Source: Planctomicrobium piriforme (GTDB taxonomy: Bacteria > Planctomycetota > Planctomycetia > Planctomycetales > Planctomycetaceae). Taken from it: 64,000 nucleotides of DNA. Positions within the stretch are counted from its first letter, which is position 1, and each line of letters starts with the position of its first letter. The translations under genes were made by a program, and so were the position numbers. This document shows, piece by piece, positions 35,815 to 45,796 of this stretch. The stretch spans positions 1 through 64,000 of the forward strand of contig CAMATH010000019.1 in assembly GCA_945860955.1 (NCBI GenBank). The letters are read 5' to 3'. The notes beneath the pieces were generated by a model. That model saw only the letters and a program-made list of their open reading frames with translations. It was not told where the DNA came from and did not search any database.

Positions 35815-37716
35815 ATGACCACCTCGCGCACCCCTCCCCGGCACAAAGCGACCCAGACTTCGCAGTACCTTCGTAACACCAAGATTCCGACGTTGCTGTT
35901 CAACCACGTTTCGGAAGTGGACCGGCACGTGGCGTTGGTGGTGGAAGGGTTGATCCGCGAAAACAACTCGGCGGGGACGCCGACGGTCCTGGGGCTGCCC
36001 ACCGGTTCCACGCCGATCGGCGTGTATCGCGAACTGATCCGGCTGCGGAAGGATGAGGGGCTCGATTTCTCGAACGTCGTCACGTTCAATCTCGACGAAT
36101 ACTACCCGATGGATCCCACGTCGATCCACAGCTACAACCGCTGGATGCGGGCGAACTTCTTCGACCACGTCAACATTCCCGAAGAGAACATTCACATTCC
36201 CCGGGGCGATTTGCCGCTCGACGAGGTCGAGAGTTTCTGCGAGGAATATGAGCGGGAAATTTCACGGTTGGGGGGAATCCAGTTGCAGCTCCTGGGAATC
36301 GGACGGACAGGGCATGTCGGATTCAACGAGCCGGGAAGTTCGCGGCACTCGCTCACGCGACTGGTGACGCTCGATCCTCAGACCCGCGCCGACGCCGCCA
36401 GCAGTTTTTTCAGCGCAGAGAGTGTGCCGTTGCAGGCGATCACGATGGGGATTTCAACGATTCTCAACGCGAAAAAAATCATCATCATGGCGCTGGGGGA
36501 ACACAAGTCGGCGATCGTTCGGAAGACGGTTGAAGGGGATCCGACGTCGTCGGTCCCCGCGACGTTTCTCCAGGAACACGCCCACGCGGTGTTTGTGATC
36601 GACAGCGCGGCCGCCAGCCAGCTCACTTCGATTCAAACCCCGTGGATGGTCGGGCGCATCCAATGGACGCCACAACTGGAACGCAAAGCGGTGATCGGAC
36701 TGGCCCGTCAAGTCGGGAAGCCACTGCAAAAACTCTGCGAAGCCGACTTCGTCGAGAATCACCTGCACGATCTGCTGCGTCAGCGAGGACCGATCAGCGC
36801 GGTGCGAGAACGGGTTTTTGAGGGGCTTCTGAGCGGAATCTTCACCAAGCCGGCCGGTGACTCCCGCCAGACCGTGCTGGTTTTCAGTCCGCATCCCGAC
36901 GACGACGTGATTTCCATGGGGGGGACGCTGATCACGTTGGCCGACCAGGGACATGGCGTCCACATCGCCTATCAGACCAGCGGCAATATCGCGGTTCACG
37001 ACTACGACGCGCTGCGCCATATCGACTTTGTTCGCGAACACAACGCGATGTTCGGACTGGAAAACCCGGCGACGCTGGAACTGGACCGCCGGATGCGCGA
37101 CGCGATCTTCGCCAAGGCCCCGGGCGCTCCCGATTCCAAAGAAGTCCAGGCGATCAAGGGACTCATTCGTCAAACGGAGGCGACCCGGGCGGCGGCGACC
37201 GCAGGCGTCCCTTTGGAGCGACTGCACTTTCTCAACTTGCCCTTCTATCAGACTGGCAAGGTTGAGAAAGCACCCATTGGGGAGGCGGACGTCACGATCA
37301 TCGCCGACCTGCTGCGTAAGCTGAAACCGTACCAGATTTACGTCGCGGGGGATTTGTCGGATCCCCACGGGACACACCGGATGTGCGCCCAGGCGATTCT
37401 CAAATCGCTACAGGTTGTCGCGGCCGAGGGAATCATTCCCGAGGTCTGGCTCTACCGCGGGGCGTGGCATGAATATGAACCGCATGAGATCGAGCGGGTG
37501 GTCCCCCTCTCGCCCGAACTGGTCGATCGCAAGAAGCAGGCGATTTTTCGACACGAGTCTCAGAAAGACGCGCCGCTGTTTCCGGGTGCTGACAAGCGGG
37601 AATTTTGGGTTCGGGCCGAGGAACGGACCAAGCGGACGGCCGCCTTGTACAACCAGCTTGGATTGCCCGAATACTACGCGCTTGAAGCGTTTGTGCGGTA
37701 CAACGGGCAACTGTAG
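35815..37716 (+). CDS. Glucosamine-6-phosphate deaminase fused to PIG-L/LmbE deacetylase
   Basis: 633 aa. Residues about 25-290 are NagB-like: [28 protein letters not shown] with the proton-transfer Asp, [16 protein letters not shown]. coli NagB has Asp where this protein has Thr (NDGH versus RTGH), a change seen in this long NagB class as I recall. From about 350 a PIG-L domain begins ([16 protein letters not shown]). The pair would deacetylate and deaminate an amino sugar in one chain. Start ATG at 35815, no Shine-Dalgarno. Confidence 0.87.
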   Translation: MTTSRTPPRHKATQTSQYLRNTKIPTLLFNHVSEVDRHVALVVEGLIRENNSAGTPTVLGLPTGSTPIGVYRELIRLRKDEGLDFSNVVTFNLDEYYPMDPTSIHSYNRWMRANFFDHVNIPEENIHIPRGDLPLDEVESFCEEYEREISRLGGIQLQLLGIGRTGHVGFNEPGSSRHSLTRLVTLDPQTRADAASSFFSAESVPLQAITMGISTILNAKKIIIMALGEHKSAIVRKTVEGDPTSSVPATFLQEHAHAVFVIDSAAASQLTSIQTPWMVGRIQWTPQLERKAVIGLARQVGKPLQKLCEADFVENHLHDLLRQRGPISAVRERVFEGLLSGIFTKPAGDSRQTVLVFSPHPDDDVISMGGTLITLADQGHGVHIAYQTSGNIAVHDYDALRHIDFVREHNAMFGLENPATLELDRRMRDAIFAKAPGAPDSKEVQAIKGLIRQTEATRAAATAGVPLERLHFLNLPFYQTGKVEKAPIGEADVTIIADLLRKLKPYQIYVAGDLSDPHGTHRMCAQAILKSLQVVAAEGIIPEVWLYRGAWHEYEPHEIERVVPLSPELVDRKKQAIFRHESQKDAPLFPGADKREFWVRAEERTKRTAALYNQLGLPEYYALEAFVRYNGQL

Positions 37717-37820
37717 TTGGCAGCGGAAGATGGCCGTCGAGTTGAGCTCGACGAAACAGCGGCTCAATCGCGATTTGTGATTGGAGCGTTGTTCGATGTG
37801 GCGTGGTGCCTTCTCCGCCG

Positions 37821-39215
37821 TCACACCTCGTACGGCTTTCCCCGGACCGGAACGATCGGCTCTTCATCACAATAATCGCGCAGCACCTGCGAAAGTCCCA
37901 ACAGCGAGTCGGGCTCGCCGTGAACGAGATAGGCCCGCCCGATCCCCGTTGTTTGCGCCATGTGATCGAACCACCATCGAAAGTCGTTCACGTCGGCGTG
38001 ACCCGACAGCCCCTCCAGCAGCTCGACCTGTGCCTTGAGTTTGTACTCGCGGTCCAGAATTTTGAGAAACGGCTGCTTGTCGCGAATCCTGCGACCCAGG
38101 GTATGTTCCGCCTGGAACCCCAAAATCACGATCGTGTTTTTGGGATCTTCCACACCATGTTTCAAATGGTGCAGCACACGGCCACTCTCGCACATCCCGC
38201 TGGCGGCGATCACCACAAACGGCCCTGGGCGCTGGTTGAGTGCTTTGCTCTCGTCGGGAGTCAACACGTACGTCAACGAGGGAAAATCAAACGGATCCTT
38301 GTCGGTTTTGAGTGTGTGTTGCACCTCTTCATCAAACACATCCGGGTGATCGCGGAAGACTTGGGTCAACCGGTTTGAAAGCGGACTGTCGACAAAGACT
38401 GGTATGGTGGGAATCGTACCAGCGTTCGACATTTCGTTGAGAAAATAGACCAGTTGCTGCGTTCGCCCGAGACTGAAGGCGGGAATGATGATCTTCCCCT
38501 GGGTCGCCGCCGCCCGCTTGATCAACCGTTCGAGATCTCCTTTGATGTCGACCGCGGGGGCATGCACTTTGTTGCCGTAGGTCGATTCGGTAATCAGAAT
38601 GTCGCACCCATTCACGAGTTCCGGATCGCGGAGCAATGGCATGGAACGCCGCCCCAGATCGCCGGTGAAGACCAGCCGCCGCGTCTCCCCCTTTTCCTGG
38701 AACTCAAGTTCCGTGATCGCCGACCCCAGAATGTGTCCCGCCTCGCGAAATCGAATCCGCAGGTCCGGGAAAATCTGCCGCCAGACGTCATACTTCAATC
38801 CCTCAAACAGCCGCACGGTCGCCTGAGCTTCCTTGCGGGTGTACAGCGGCTGGATCTGAGGTTCTCCCTTGCCCTTGCGTTTGTTCAGGTGGGCCGCGTC
38901 TTCCTCCTGGATCTTGGCGCTGTCATCCAGCATCACGGCGGCGATATCGGCTGTCGCATTCGTGCAGAAGATTGGACCACGAAATCCCTCGCCATACAGG
39001 CTCGGGAGATTCCCGCAATGGTCGATGTGCGCGTGGGACAGAATCACCGCGTCGAGCGCCCCCGGCTTGTGCAGGAACTGCTGGTTCTTCACCCGCGATT
39101 CCGCCCGACGTCCCTGGAACAGCCCGCAGTCCAGCAGAATTTTCAGTTCGCCACATTCAATCAGGTGCTGGCTTCCCGTGACTTCACCCGCCGCTCCACA
39201 GAACGTGATCTTCAT
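37821..39215 (-). CDS. Metallo-beta-lactamase/beta-CASP nuclease (RNase J/CPSF-like)
   Basis: 464 aa from ATG at 39215; the longer open frame has no support. The metal motif HAHIDHCG is at 61-68. Beta-CASP follows (LVFTGDLGRRSMPLLRDPEL, then DILITESTYGNKVH), then IIPAFSLGRTQQLVYFLNEM and VVIAASGMCESGRVLHHLKH. The C-terminal RMMBL part has AYLVHGEPDSL. Such proteins process RNA in archaea and eukaryotes; bacterial members are less studied. It is convergent with the NagB fusion gene. Confidence 0.87.
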   Translation of the reverse strand: MKITFCGAAGEVTGSQHLIECGELKILLDCGLFQGRRAESRVKNQQFLHKPGALDAVILSHAHIDHCGNLPSLYGEGFRGPIFCTNATADIAAVMLDDSAKIQEEDAAHLNKRKGKGEPQIQPLYTRKEAQATVRLFEGLKYDVWRQIFPDLRIRFREAGHILGSAITELEFQEKGETRRLVFTGDLGRRSMPLLRDPELVNGCDILITESTYGNKVHAPAVDIKGDLERLIKRAAATQGKIIIPAFSLGRTQQLVYFLNEMSNAGTIPTIPVFVDSPLSNRLTQVFRDHPDVFDEEVQHTLKTDKDPFDFPSLTYVLTPDESKALNQRPGPFVVIAASGMCESGRVLHHLKHGVEDPKNTIVILGFQAEHTLGRRIRDKQPFLKILDREYKLKAQVELLEGLSGHADVNDFRWWFDHMAQTTGIGRAYLVHGEPDSLLGLSQVLRDYCDEEPIVPVRGKPYEV

Positions 39216-39443
39216 TGTCGTCAGTCCGAATCGAGATGGCACCGTCGAGTTGTTCGCGCGGCACCAGTTCAGAATACGCTCGCCCTCGTGTCGCCGAAAG
39301 CGAGTCGGAGAAATTCCAAGCCGAAGCGCCATGCCGGCCGATTCGCCGCCTGTCGGCGTCAGGCGTTTCGTCGAGGGAGTGTCGATACAACCGGGGTGAG
39401 GAACCGTTGCAAATCGGTCTGATCGCCGACATGATCGGCGACC

Positions 39444-40688
39444 ATGCACACTTCACTCACCTGCGCCGCGTGCGGCGAATCGTTCGACCTCGCTCAGCTC
39501 CAGAATCTCTGCGTCCGTTGCCATCGCCCGCTGGTCGCTGGGTACGATTTGGCCGCTCTGCGGGGAAAATTCACCCCCGAATTGGTTCGGGCCCGATCCG
39601 AGCGGTCGCTGTGGAAATTCTGGGAGGTACTTCCCGTTGATCGTCCTTCCGAGGCGGTTTCGCTGGGCGAAGGGGGGACTCCGTTGCTCAAGTGCGTGCC
39701 ACGTGGACCGTTCTCGCGGTTCCCACGCATGTACATCAAGGATGAATCGTCGAATCCCACGGCGAGTTTCAAGGCGCGCGGAATGTCGACTGCGGTCACC
39801 CGCGCAGCGGCGCTGGGAGTGAAAACAATTGCGCTTCCCTCGGCGGGGAACGCTGCGGGGGCCGCCGCCTACTATGCGGCACGGGCGGGAATGCGATGCA
39901 TCCTCTTCATGCCACAGGACACCCCTCCCGCGAACATCATCGAGTCGGTGGTCGCCGGTGCCGAGGTCTACCTGGTGAACGGACTCATCAGCGACTGCGG
40001 AAAACTCGTGCGCCAGGGGTGCGCGAAGAACGGCTGGTTCGACCTGTCAACGCTGAAGGAGCCGTTTCGATTGGAAGGGAAGAAGACGATGGGGTATGAA
40101 ATCGCCTTCGACATGGCCGACGCGAATGGAACGCGAAGCCTGAAGTTGCCCGATGTGATCTTCTATCCCGCCGGGGGGGGAACGGGACTCGTGGGAATGT
40201 GGAAGGCGTTCGACGAAATGCAGCAATTGGGCTGGATTGGCCCCGAACGTCCGAAGATGGTCCTTGTGCAGGCGGCCGGCTGTGCGCCGATTGTGCGGGC
40301 GTTCGAGCAGAACGCGAACCATGCCGAACTATTTCCCAACGCTGCCACGGTCGCGAGTGGGCTGAGGGTCCCGGTCGCGGTGGGAGATTTCATGATGTTG
40401 AAAGCTGTGCGAGAGAGTCACGGCACAGCTCTGACGGTTACGGATGCCGAGTTGCTGGCAGGAGTCAATGACATCGCCCGGCACCAGGGAATCTTCGCCT
40501 GTCCGGAAGGGGGAGCGGTGTGGCGGGCGGCGTGTCACCTGGCGGACACGGGATGGATGTCACCCGATGCCGAGATTGTGCTGTTCAATACCGGAAGTGG
40601 CCTGAAGTACAACCACCTGTTCGAACCACAGGGCCTCCCCGTCCTCGACCACACGAGCGCCACCTGCCTCGACCAGGTCCGGGCTTGA
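39444..40688 (+). CDS. Threonine synthase-like PLP enzyme with zinc ribbon
   Basis: 414 aa. An N-terminal zinc ribbon (Cys7, Cys10, Cys23, Cys26) precedes the fold type II PLP domain. The PLP lysine is Lys110 in NPTASFKARGMS. IALPSAGNAAGAAAYYAA and IFYPAGGGTGLVGMWKAFDE are further cofactor-binding loops. Length and domain order fit the ThrC class that turns O-phosphohomoserine into threonine. Related threonine dehydratases are possible but normally lack the ribbon. Start ATG at 39444. Confidence 0.85.
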   Translation: MHTSLTCAACGESFDLAQLQNLCVRCHRPLVAGYDLAALRGKFTPELVRARSERSLWKFWEVLPVDRPSEAVSLGEGGTPLLKCVPRGPFSRFPRMYIKDESSNPTASFKARGMSTAVTRAAALGVKTIALPSAGNAAGAAAYYAARAGMRCILFMPQDTPPANIIESVVAGAEVYLVNGLISDCGKLVRQGCAKNGWFDLSTLKEPFRLEGKKTMGYEIAFDMADANGTRSLKLPDVIFYPAGGGTGLVGMWKAFDEMQQLGWIGPERPKMVLVQAAGCAPIVRAFEQNANHAELFPNAATVASGLRVPVAVGDFMMLKAVRESHGTALTVTDAELLAGVNDIARHQGIFACPEGGAVWRAACHLADTGWMSPDAEIVLFNTGSGLKYNHLFEPQGLPVLDHTSATCLDQVRA

Positions 40689-40900
40689 CCCAGGCGAGCG
40701 GACTGGCGTCAGCCCCCTGCCGCCAGTCCCTTGTGTACGCACACACAGTCCCTGGATTCGAAAAGTTCAAGACCCACAACTTCGCGAACAGCTCTAGTCC
40801 GACGATGGGAATGCCGATACTTTGTGGCACCCCGATAACGATCGCGATCGAAAAAAAGTTGAAACCGCGCGAACCGGGAGAATTTCCCTGTGTCCTACGA

Positions 40901-40929
40901 TTGACACAACTGTTACGACTGAATAGGAT
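40901..40929 (+). promoter_or_regulatory. sigma70 promoter of tRNA-Ala
   Basis: TTGACA, 17-nt spacer, TAGGAT. The -35 is perfect consensus. The mature tRNA begins 13 nt after the -10. Confidence 0.85.
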
Positions 40930-40942
40930 GTGCGTACCCAGT

Positions 40943-41018
40943 GGGGGGTTAGCTCAGCTGGGAGAGCGACAGGCTGGCAGTCTGTAGGTCAGGGGTTCGA
41001 TCCCCCTACCCTCCACCA
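40943..41018 (+). tRNA. tRNA-Ala (anticodon GGC)
   Basis: 76 nt with encoded CCA. The acceptor GGGGGGT pairs with ACCCTCC (one G-U). The anticodon stem ACAGG/TCTGT holds loop CTGGCAG, anticodon GGC. The T arm is AGGGG-TTCGATC-CCCCT. A terminator lies directly after it. Confidence 0.95.
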
Positions 41019-41020
41019 TA

Positions 41021-41058
41021 GGCCGCCACACGAGAAATCGTGTGGCGGCCTTTTTTTT
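41021..41058 (+). terminator. Intrinsic terminator of tRNA-Ala
   Basis: 12-bp perfect stem (GGCCGCCACACG with CGTGTGGCGGCC), 6-nt loop, eight T. Confidence 0.95.
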
Positions 41059-41443
41059 GTTACGACCCGCGCGAAGTGGAGTGATTGACCGTATTGCACC
41101 TTCTGAAATCGTAAAAACACGCGGCAGGAGTCGGTAAGCACTCTCTTCCCTTAATCGCAGTCTAGCCCATTTGCGAAAACCCATTGGCGAGCAGTACGGC
41201 GTCAGTCGCCTGAATTTTCGCATTCTGCGACGTGCGATGAACCCATCCAGGATGAAGACCGACATCTTTGTCATGCCGCGGCTCCAGTGTCGGAATGCGA
41301 TTGCTTGGACTGAATCGATGTCGCATTCACCACCAGGATGAGCGTAAAATCGCCCCTTCCGGATTTGCCGAACTCACCATGGTGACCGTATCCTAAGCCC
41401 AGCGAATCAGACCAAAACAGAACCTGACTGGAAATCGATATCC
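41059..41443 (+). other. Intergenic region upstream of the DUF1549/DUF1553 gene
   Basis: 385 nt, no gene recognised. A possible promoter is TTGCCG, 18-nt spacer, TATCCT (41365-41394), about 50 nt before the next start. Confidence 0.35.
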
Positions 41444-44374
41444 ATGTCGTGCGTCATTCCGTTCCGCCGGGGAATCTGGCTTCTGTTGTGCTTGGCCAGT
41501 TTGGCACGGGAAGGTGCTGTTGCGCGCGCCGAGGTCCGGGTCGAAATCTGCGAAAGCGGTCTGGACGACAAAGACGCCTGGCCCGAAATGGCCCCAGTCG
41601 CAACAGAATTCTTTTCTGTCCCGGCGTTCGCGATCGATCAGATTCCGCCGAAGTACGTCGACGACGGAATCCGGGGGACACGTCCCAGTCCTTCACTGGT
41701 TCGCCTGACGGGGACTGTCGATTTTCCCTCGGGAAAGCACCGAATTCTGATTCGCGCCCGCAGCGCGGCACGACTCACTCTGAATGGAACTCTGCTTGTC
41801 GAGACCCCGTTCGCCCCGAAAAACGGGGGTGATGGTTCGCAGGCCGACACCGAACGACTAGTTCCACTCGATCTTGGGCGCGGTTACCGCTTCGCGCCGA
41901 ACGGCGAATACGAACGGATCGCCGAATTCGAAACGACAGGCGGTCCGGTCGATGTGAAATTCGAAGTGTTCGCAGGGGGAAGAGAGGGAAAAACTCCGCG
42001 GCGGGTCGAAGTGGGGGAAACGGTTGTCGCGATCGCGAAATCGGAGAATGACGTCTGGGAGTTGCTGACCCCCGGCCCCCACGGAGTGCGGTACACCGAT
42101 GCCGACTGGGCGCACTACCGCGACGGTCTGGAGAAATCCCTTGCCGAGCGGAACGCGGCGACCCGTGCGAGACTGCGGGAGAACAGCGCCGATTATTGGA
42201 CGCCAAGGCGGAAAGAGGCTGAGTCATGGCTGGCGGCTACACCCGAAGTGACGGTTCCCGTTCCGCCAGCGGGCTTCCCGATTCAAACACCGATCGACAA
42301 TTTCATCGCCGACCGGTATGCGACTGTAAAAAACCAAAACCGTCAGAGATCGCCAGACAAAATCGACTTTTTCCGTGATGTCAGTCCCCTGCTGGAAAGC
42401 CGTTGCGTCGATTGCCACCGTGGCGCGAACGCGAAGGGGGGCTTTCGACTGGACCGGGCGGAGGCCGCGCGGCGTGGTGGGGAGAGCGGGCCGGCGTTTC
42501 AGGCGGGAGTCGCCGAGAGTGAGCTGATGCGACGCGTGACGAGCCATGATCCGGGCGAAAAGATGCCCCCCAAAGGCGAGCGTCTCACGTCCGCCGAGAT
42601 TTTGGTGTTGGATCGATGGATTTCCGAAGGTGCCAGTTGGCCCGATTTGCCCCTGCTGAGAGATTCCTTCACCGGGCCGGTCGATGACGCCGGTTTCTTG
42701 CGTCGGCTCATGCTGGATACCGTCGGAGTCCCGCCAACAATGGGAGAACTGGGCGAGTTTCTCGCCGATACCCGGCCCGACAAGCGAGCAACTTGGATCG
42801 ATCGCTTGCTGGACGACCCGCGCTGGGCCGACCACTGGATGCCGCTCTGGCAGGATATGCTCGCGGAAAACCCCAACATCCTGAACCCAACACTCAACAA
42901 CACCGGCCCATTCCGCTGGTGGCTGTATGAATCGTTGCGGGACGACTTGCCCCTCGATCGGATGGTGACGCAACTGGTGTTGCAGCGTGGCGGAGATCGC
43001 GAAGGGGGACCGGCGGGATTTGGGGAAGCCTCGCAAAACGACGTTCCCTATGCGGCCAAAGGGGCGATTCTGAGTGCCGCCTTTTTGGGGGTCGACTTGA
43101 AATGCGCTCGCTGTCATGACTCTCCCACCGGAGCATTCCAGCAAGAGCAGTTGTTCCAGATCGGGGCGTTGCTCGCCGCGAAACCGTTGGACGTGCCGGC
43201 GACCAGCAGCGTCGATCCCGCGAAACTCCAGACTCTCGGACGAACACCGTTGATCCGTGTGACGCTTGCCCCCGGCAGTCACGTTGAACCCAAATGGCCC
43301 TTTCCTCTGTTTGCGAATCCCGAAGTGTTGACTCCACTTGTGAGGAATCCGGAAGATCACCGCGAGCGACTTGCCGCCCTGCTGACGGCTCCACACAACG
43401 AGCGTTTCGCTCAGGTGTTGGCGAACCATATCTGGCGACACTTCATGGGACGCGGAATTGTTGAGCCGGTGGAGGATTGGGAGCAGGGAATTCCGACGCA
43501 TCCGGAACTGCTGCGCTGGTTGGGGCGTGAGCTGGTGCGCGGTGGATATCGGGTCAAATCGCTCTCCCGGCTGATTCTGAATTCCGCCGCTTATCAGCGT
43601 GCCGTCGATCCCCTGCTCCGCACTTCCGATCCACTCTATGCTGCCCCCGAGCCACGACGACTCAGTGCGGAACAGATCGTCGATTCCCTGTTTGCCGTCT
43701 CGGGAAAGCCGTTTCGGACGGAGGCACTGTGTCTTGATTTGAATGGTCGCCGGGTTACGTCGAATTCGATCGATCTGGGAACGCCCCGGCGCGCCTGGAT
43801 GCTCGCGTCGCTTTCGAATGAGCGGGACCGTCCGAGCCTGTCGCTCCCCCGATTGCAGGCGGTGGCGGACGTGCTGACCGCTTTGGGATGGCGGGGGGCT
43901 CGACAGGATCCGAGTTTCTCGCGAGACGCGTCTCCCAACGCCCTGCAGCCGGCGATTCTCGCGAACGGCGTCATGATGCAGTGGATCACCCGATTGAGTG
44001 ATGACCACGGGCTGACCGAGTTCGCGCTACGGGAACAGCCGGTGGAGACGCTGGTGGATAACCTCTTTCTGCGTCTTCTCTCCCGCGTCCCGACGCCACC
44101 GGAGCGGACTCGCTACACGCAGTGGCTGTCCGACGGTTTTGCGACCCGCCGGGTGGCCAATCCGGTCTATGAAACGCCAGCCCACGTCGCGCCAAAATTC
44201 ATCACCTGGACCAATCATCTGCAGCCCGAGTCGGATCCAGCGGCGCAGGAGCGTATCGCGGCGGCGCAGCGGGGCGATTCACCGACCCCGCGAATCGAAC
44301 CGAACTGGCGCGCCCACTGCGAAGATGCGATCTGGGCGATTCTCAATTCTCCCGAGATGTTGTTTCGACCATGA
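41444..44374 (+). CDS. DUF1549/DUF1553 protein with cytochrome c (PSCyt1) domain
   Basis: 976 aa. A signal peptide ([20 protein letters not shown]) opens it. A PA14-like beta region follows ([20 protein letters not shown]). A haem site SRCVDCHRG sits near residue 322 in the planctomycete cytochrome c domain. DUF1549 follows ([20 protein letters not shown], then [10 protein letters not shown]). DUF1553 forms the C-terminal third ([20 protein letters not shown], then [13 protein letters not shown]-like [17 protein letters not shown]). It is an exported redox protein of unknown substrate, thought to serve polysaccharide use. Its stop overlaps the DUF1501 start. Confidence 0.92.
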   Translation: MSCVIPFRRGIWLLLCLASLAREGAVARAEVRVEICESGLDDKDAWPEMAPVATEFFSVPAFAIDQIPPKYVDDGIRGTRPSPSLVRLTGTVDFPSGKHRILIRARSAARLTLNGTLLVETPFAPKNGGDGSQADTERLVPLDLGRGYRFAPNGEYERIAEFETTGGPVDVKFEVFAGGREGKTPRRVEVGETVVAIAKSENDVWELLTPGPHGVRYTDADWAHYRDGLEKSLAERNAATRARLRENSADYWTPRRKEAESWLAATPEVTVPVPPAGFPIQTPIDNFIADRYATVKNQNRQRSPDKIDFFRDVSPLLESRCVDCHRGANAKGGFRLDRAEAARRGGESGPAFQAGVAESELMRRVTSHDPGEKMPPKGERLTSAEILVLDRWISEGASWPDLPLLRDSFTGPVDDAGFLRRLMLDTVGVPPTMGELGEFLADTRPDKRATWIDRLLDDPRWADHWMPLWQDMLAENPNILNPTLNNTGPFRWWLYESLRDDLPLDRMVTQLVLQRGGDREGGPAGFGEASQNDVPYAAKGAILSAAFLGVDLKCARCHDSPTGAFQQEQLFQIGALLAAKPLDVPATSSVDPAKLQTLGRTPLIRVTLAPGSHVEPKWPFPLFANPEVLTPLVRNPEDHRERLAALLTAPHNERFAQVLANHIWRHFMGRGIVEPVEDWEQGIPTHPELLRWLGRELVRGGYRVKSLSRLILNSAAYQRAVDPLLRTSDPLYAAPEPRRLSAEQIVDSLFAVSGKPFRTEALCLDLNGRRVTSNSIDLGTPRRAWMLASLSNERDRPSLSLPRLQAVADVLTALGWRGARQDPSFSRDASPNALQPAILANGVMMQWITRLSDDHGLTEFALREQPVETLVDNLFLRLLSRVPTPPERTRYTQWLSDGFATRRVANPVYETPAHVAPKFITWTNHLQPESDPAAQERIAAAQRGDSPTPRIEPNWRAHCEDAIWAILNSPEMLFRP

Positions 44375-45657
44375 CCAGTCCCCTCGCGCGACGTGACCTC
44401 CTCAAGTTCAGCCTGGCCGCCGCTGCTAACGCACTGGCCCGGCCAGCTTGGGGCGAACCCTCGAACACACCGCCGTTGGGAAAGGCCGAACATTGCATCC
44501 TGTTCTGGCTGGGAGGCGGGATGGCACAGGTTGATACGTTCGATCCCAAACGCCTGGGAGACGCGCATTCCAAACCGTCTCGCTCCGGAAGCTATTACAA
44601 CTCGATTGAGACGGCCGTCCCCGGGGTGCGCGTCACCGAACATCTGGCGCAGACGGCGAAGGTCATGGATCGCGTGACTGTGGTGCGCACAGTCAACCAT
44701 CGCGTCGTCGACGAGCACGCATTCGCCACGAATCTGGTTCACACCGGCCGGACAATCAGCGGCAGCACGGTGTATCCCTCGATCGGCAGCATCGTCGCGC
44801 AGCAGCGCGGTCCGGTCGATCCCGCGGTCCCGGCCTACATGCTGATTGGGATCCCCAATGTCAGCCGAGGTCCGGGGTTTCTGGGGGCGAAACACGGATT
44901 TGTGTACCTCACCGACACCAACAGTGGGCCCGCCGGCTTTTCCCGACCGATCGATGTCGACTCGCAGCGGGTCGCCAACCGACTGGCGTTGCTTGAGCCG
45001 ACTCAACAGCGGTTTCCAAGCGACTCGCTTCCCGCCGACTACCGGTCCGCCCAGGCGGAAGCGTTGCGTCTGTCTGGCCCGGAATTCATGCGACACTTTG
45101 ATTTGACGCAGGAGAGTGGTTCCATTCGGCAGCGTTATGGCGGGGAGTTCGGCCAGCGCTGCCTGCTCTCCCGCAGACTGGTTCAAGCCGGTGTGCGATT
45201 CATCGAAGTGTCTCACAACCTCAATTTCATCAATGGAACCGGGTGGGACAGCCACAGGAGCGGCCAGCAACAACTCCACGGACTAATTCAAGAACTCGAC
45301 ACCGCGCTCTCCGCATTGATCGAAGATCTGGAACGACAAAAACTACTGGACAAGACCCTGATCGTCGTCGCAACCGAATTCGGACGTCCCGCCGCTTTCG
45401 ACGACGGAGGCGGGCGTGGCCATCAGGGGTCAACCTTCTCGCTGGTGCTGGCCGGTGGAGGACTGCGTCATCAAGGAGCCTACGGCGTGACCGACGACGA
45501 TTGCAAAGAGATCCTCGAAAATCCGGTCAGCATTCCCGATTTTCACGCGACCATCCACGCGGCCCTCGGAATCGATCCCCGACACGAATTGCGCGACGGT
45601 GCCCGACCCGTGTCGATCACTGACGGCGGAATCCCGATCGCAAAGCTCCTGAGTTGA
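44371..45657 (+). CDS. DUF1501 protein, Tat-exported
   Basis: 428 aa. The N-terminus [20 protein letters not shown] is a Tat-like signal. [18 protein letters not shown] and the later [19 protein letters not shown] are the usual DUF1501 blocks, followed by [12 protein letters not shown] and [19 protein letters not shown]. The fold is related to alkaline phosphatases and sulfatases. Its start overlaps the DUF1549/DUF1553 gene by 4 nt, the standard pairing in planctomycetes. Its reaction is unknown. Confidence 0.92.
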   Translation: MTSPLARRDLLKFSLAAAANALARPAWGEPSNTPPLGKAEHCILFWLGGGMAQVDTFDPKRLGDAHSKPSRSGSYYNSIETAVPGVRVTEHLAQTAKVMDRVTVVRTVNHRVVDEHAFATNLVHTGRTISGSTVYPSIGSIVAQQRGPVDPAVPAYMLIGIPNVSRGPGFLGAKHGFVYLTDTNSGPAGFSRPIDVDSQRVANRLALLEPTQQRFPSDSLPADYRSAQAEALRLSGPEFMRHFDLTQESGSIRQRYGGEFGQRCLLSRRLVQAGVRFIEVSHNLNFINGTGWDSHRSGQQQLHGLIQELDTALSALIEDLERQKLLDKTLIVVATEFGRPAAFDDGGGRGHQGSTFSLVLAGGGLRHQGAYGVTDDDCKEILENPVSIPDFHATIHAALGIDPRHELRDGARPVSITDGGIPIAKLLS

Positions 45658-45739
45658 CGTGGCGGCGGCCGTCACAAAGGCGTTTGTTTGAGACATCGTC
45701 GTCGCTGCCACGCCGGGGTCGATGGACTTCCCCGATTGC

Positions 45740-45768
45740 GGGCGAACCCATAGGTTCCGGGTTCGCCC
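45740..45768. terminator. Hairpin between convergent genes, possible two-way terminator
   Basis: Perfect 10-bp stem (GGGCGAACCC with GGGTTCGCCC), 9-nt loop, midway between two convergent stops. There is no T-run on either side, so termination is uncertain. Confidence 0.45.
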
Positions 45769-45796
45769 GTCGGAGATGACCGGACGGACGCGGAAT

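Noticed and set aside
40954-41274. 106-aa open frame on the minus strand over tRNA-Ala
   Set aside because: Its C-terminus is the tRNA read backwards; the tRNA, promoter and terminator explain the region.
42224-44008. 594-aa open frame opposite the DUF1549/DUF1553 gene
   Set aside because: Shadow of a well-supported gene; no domains.
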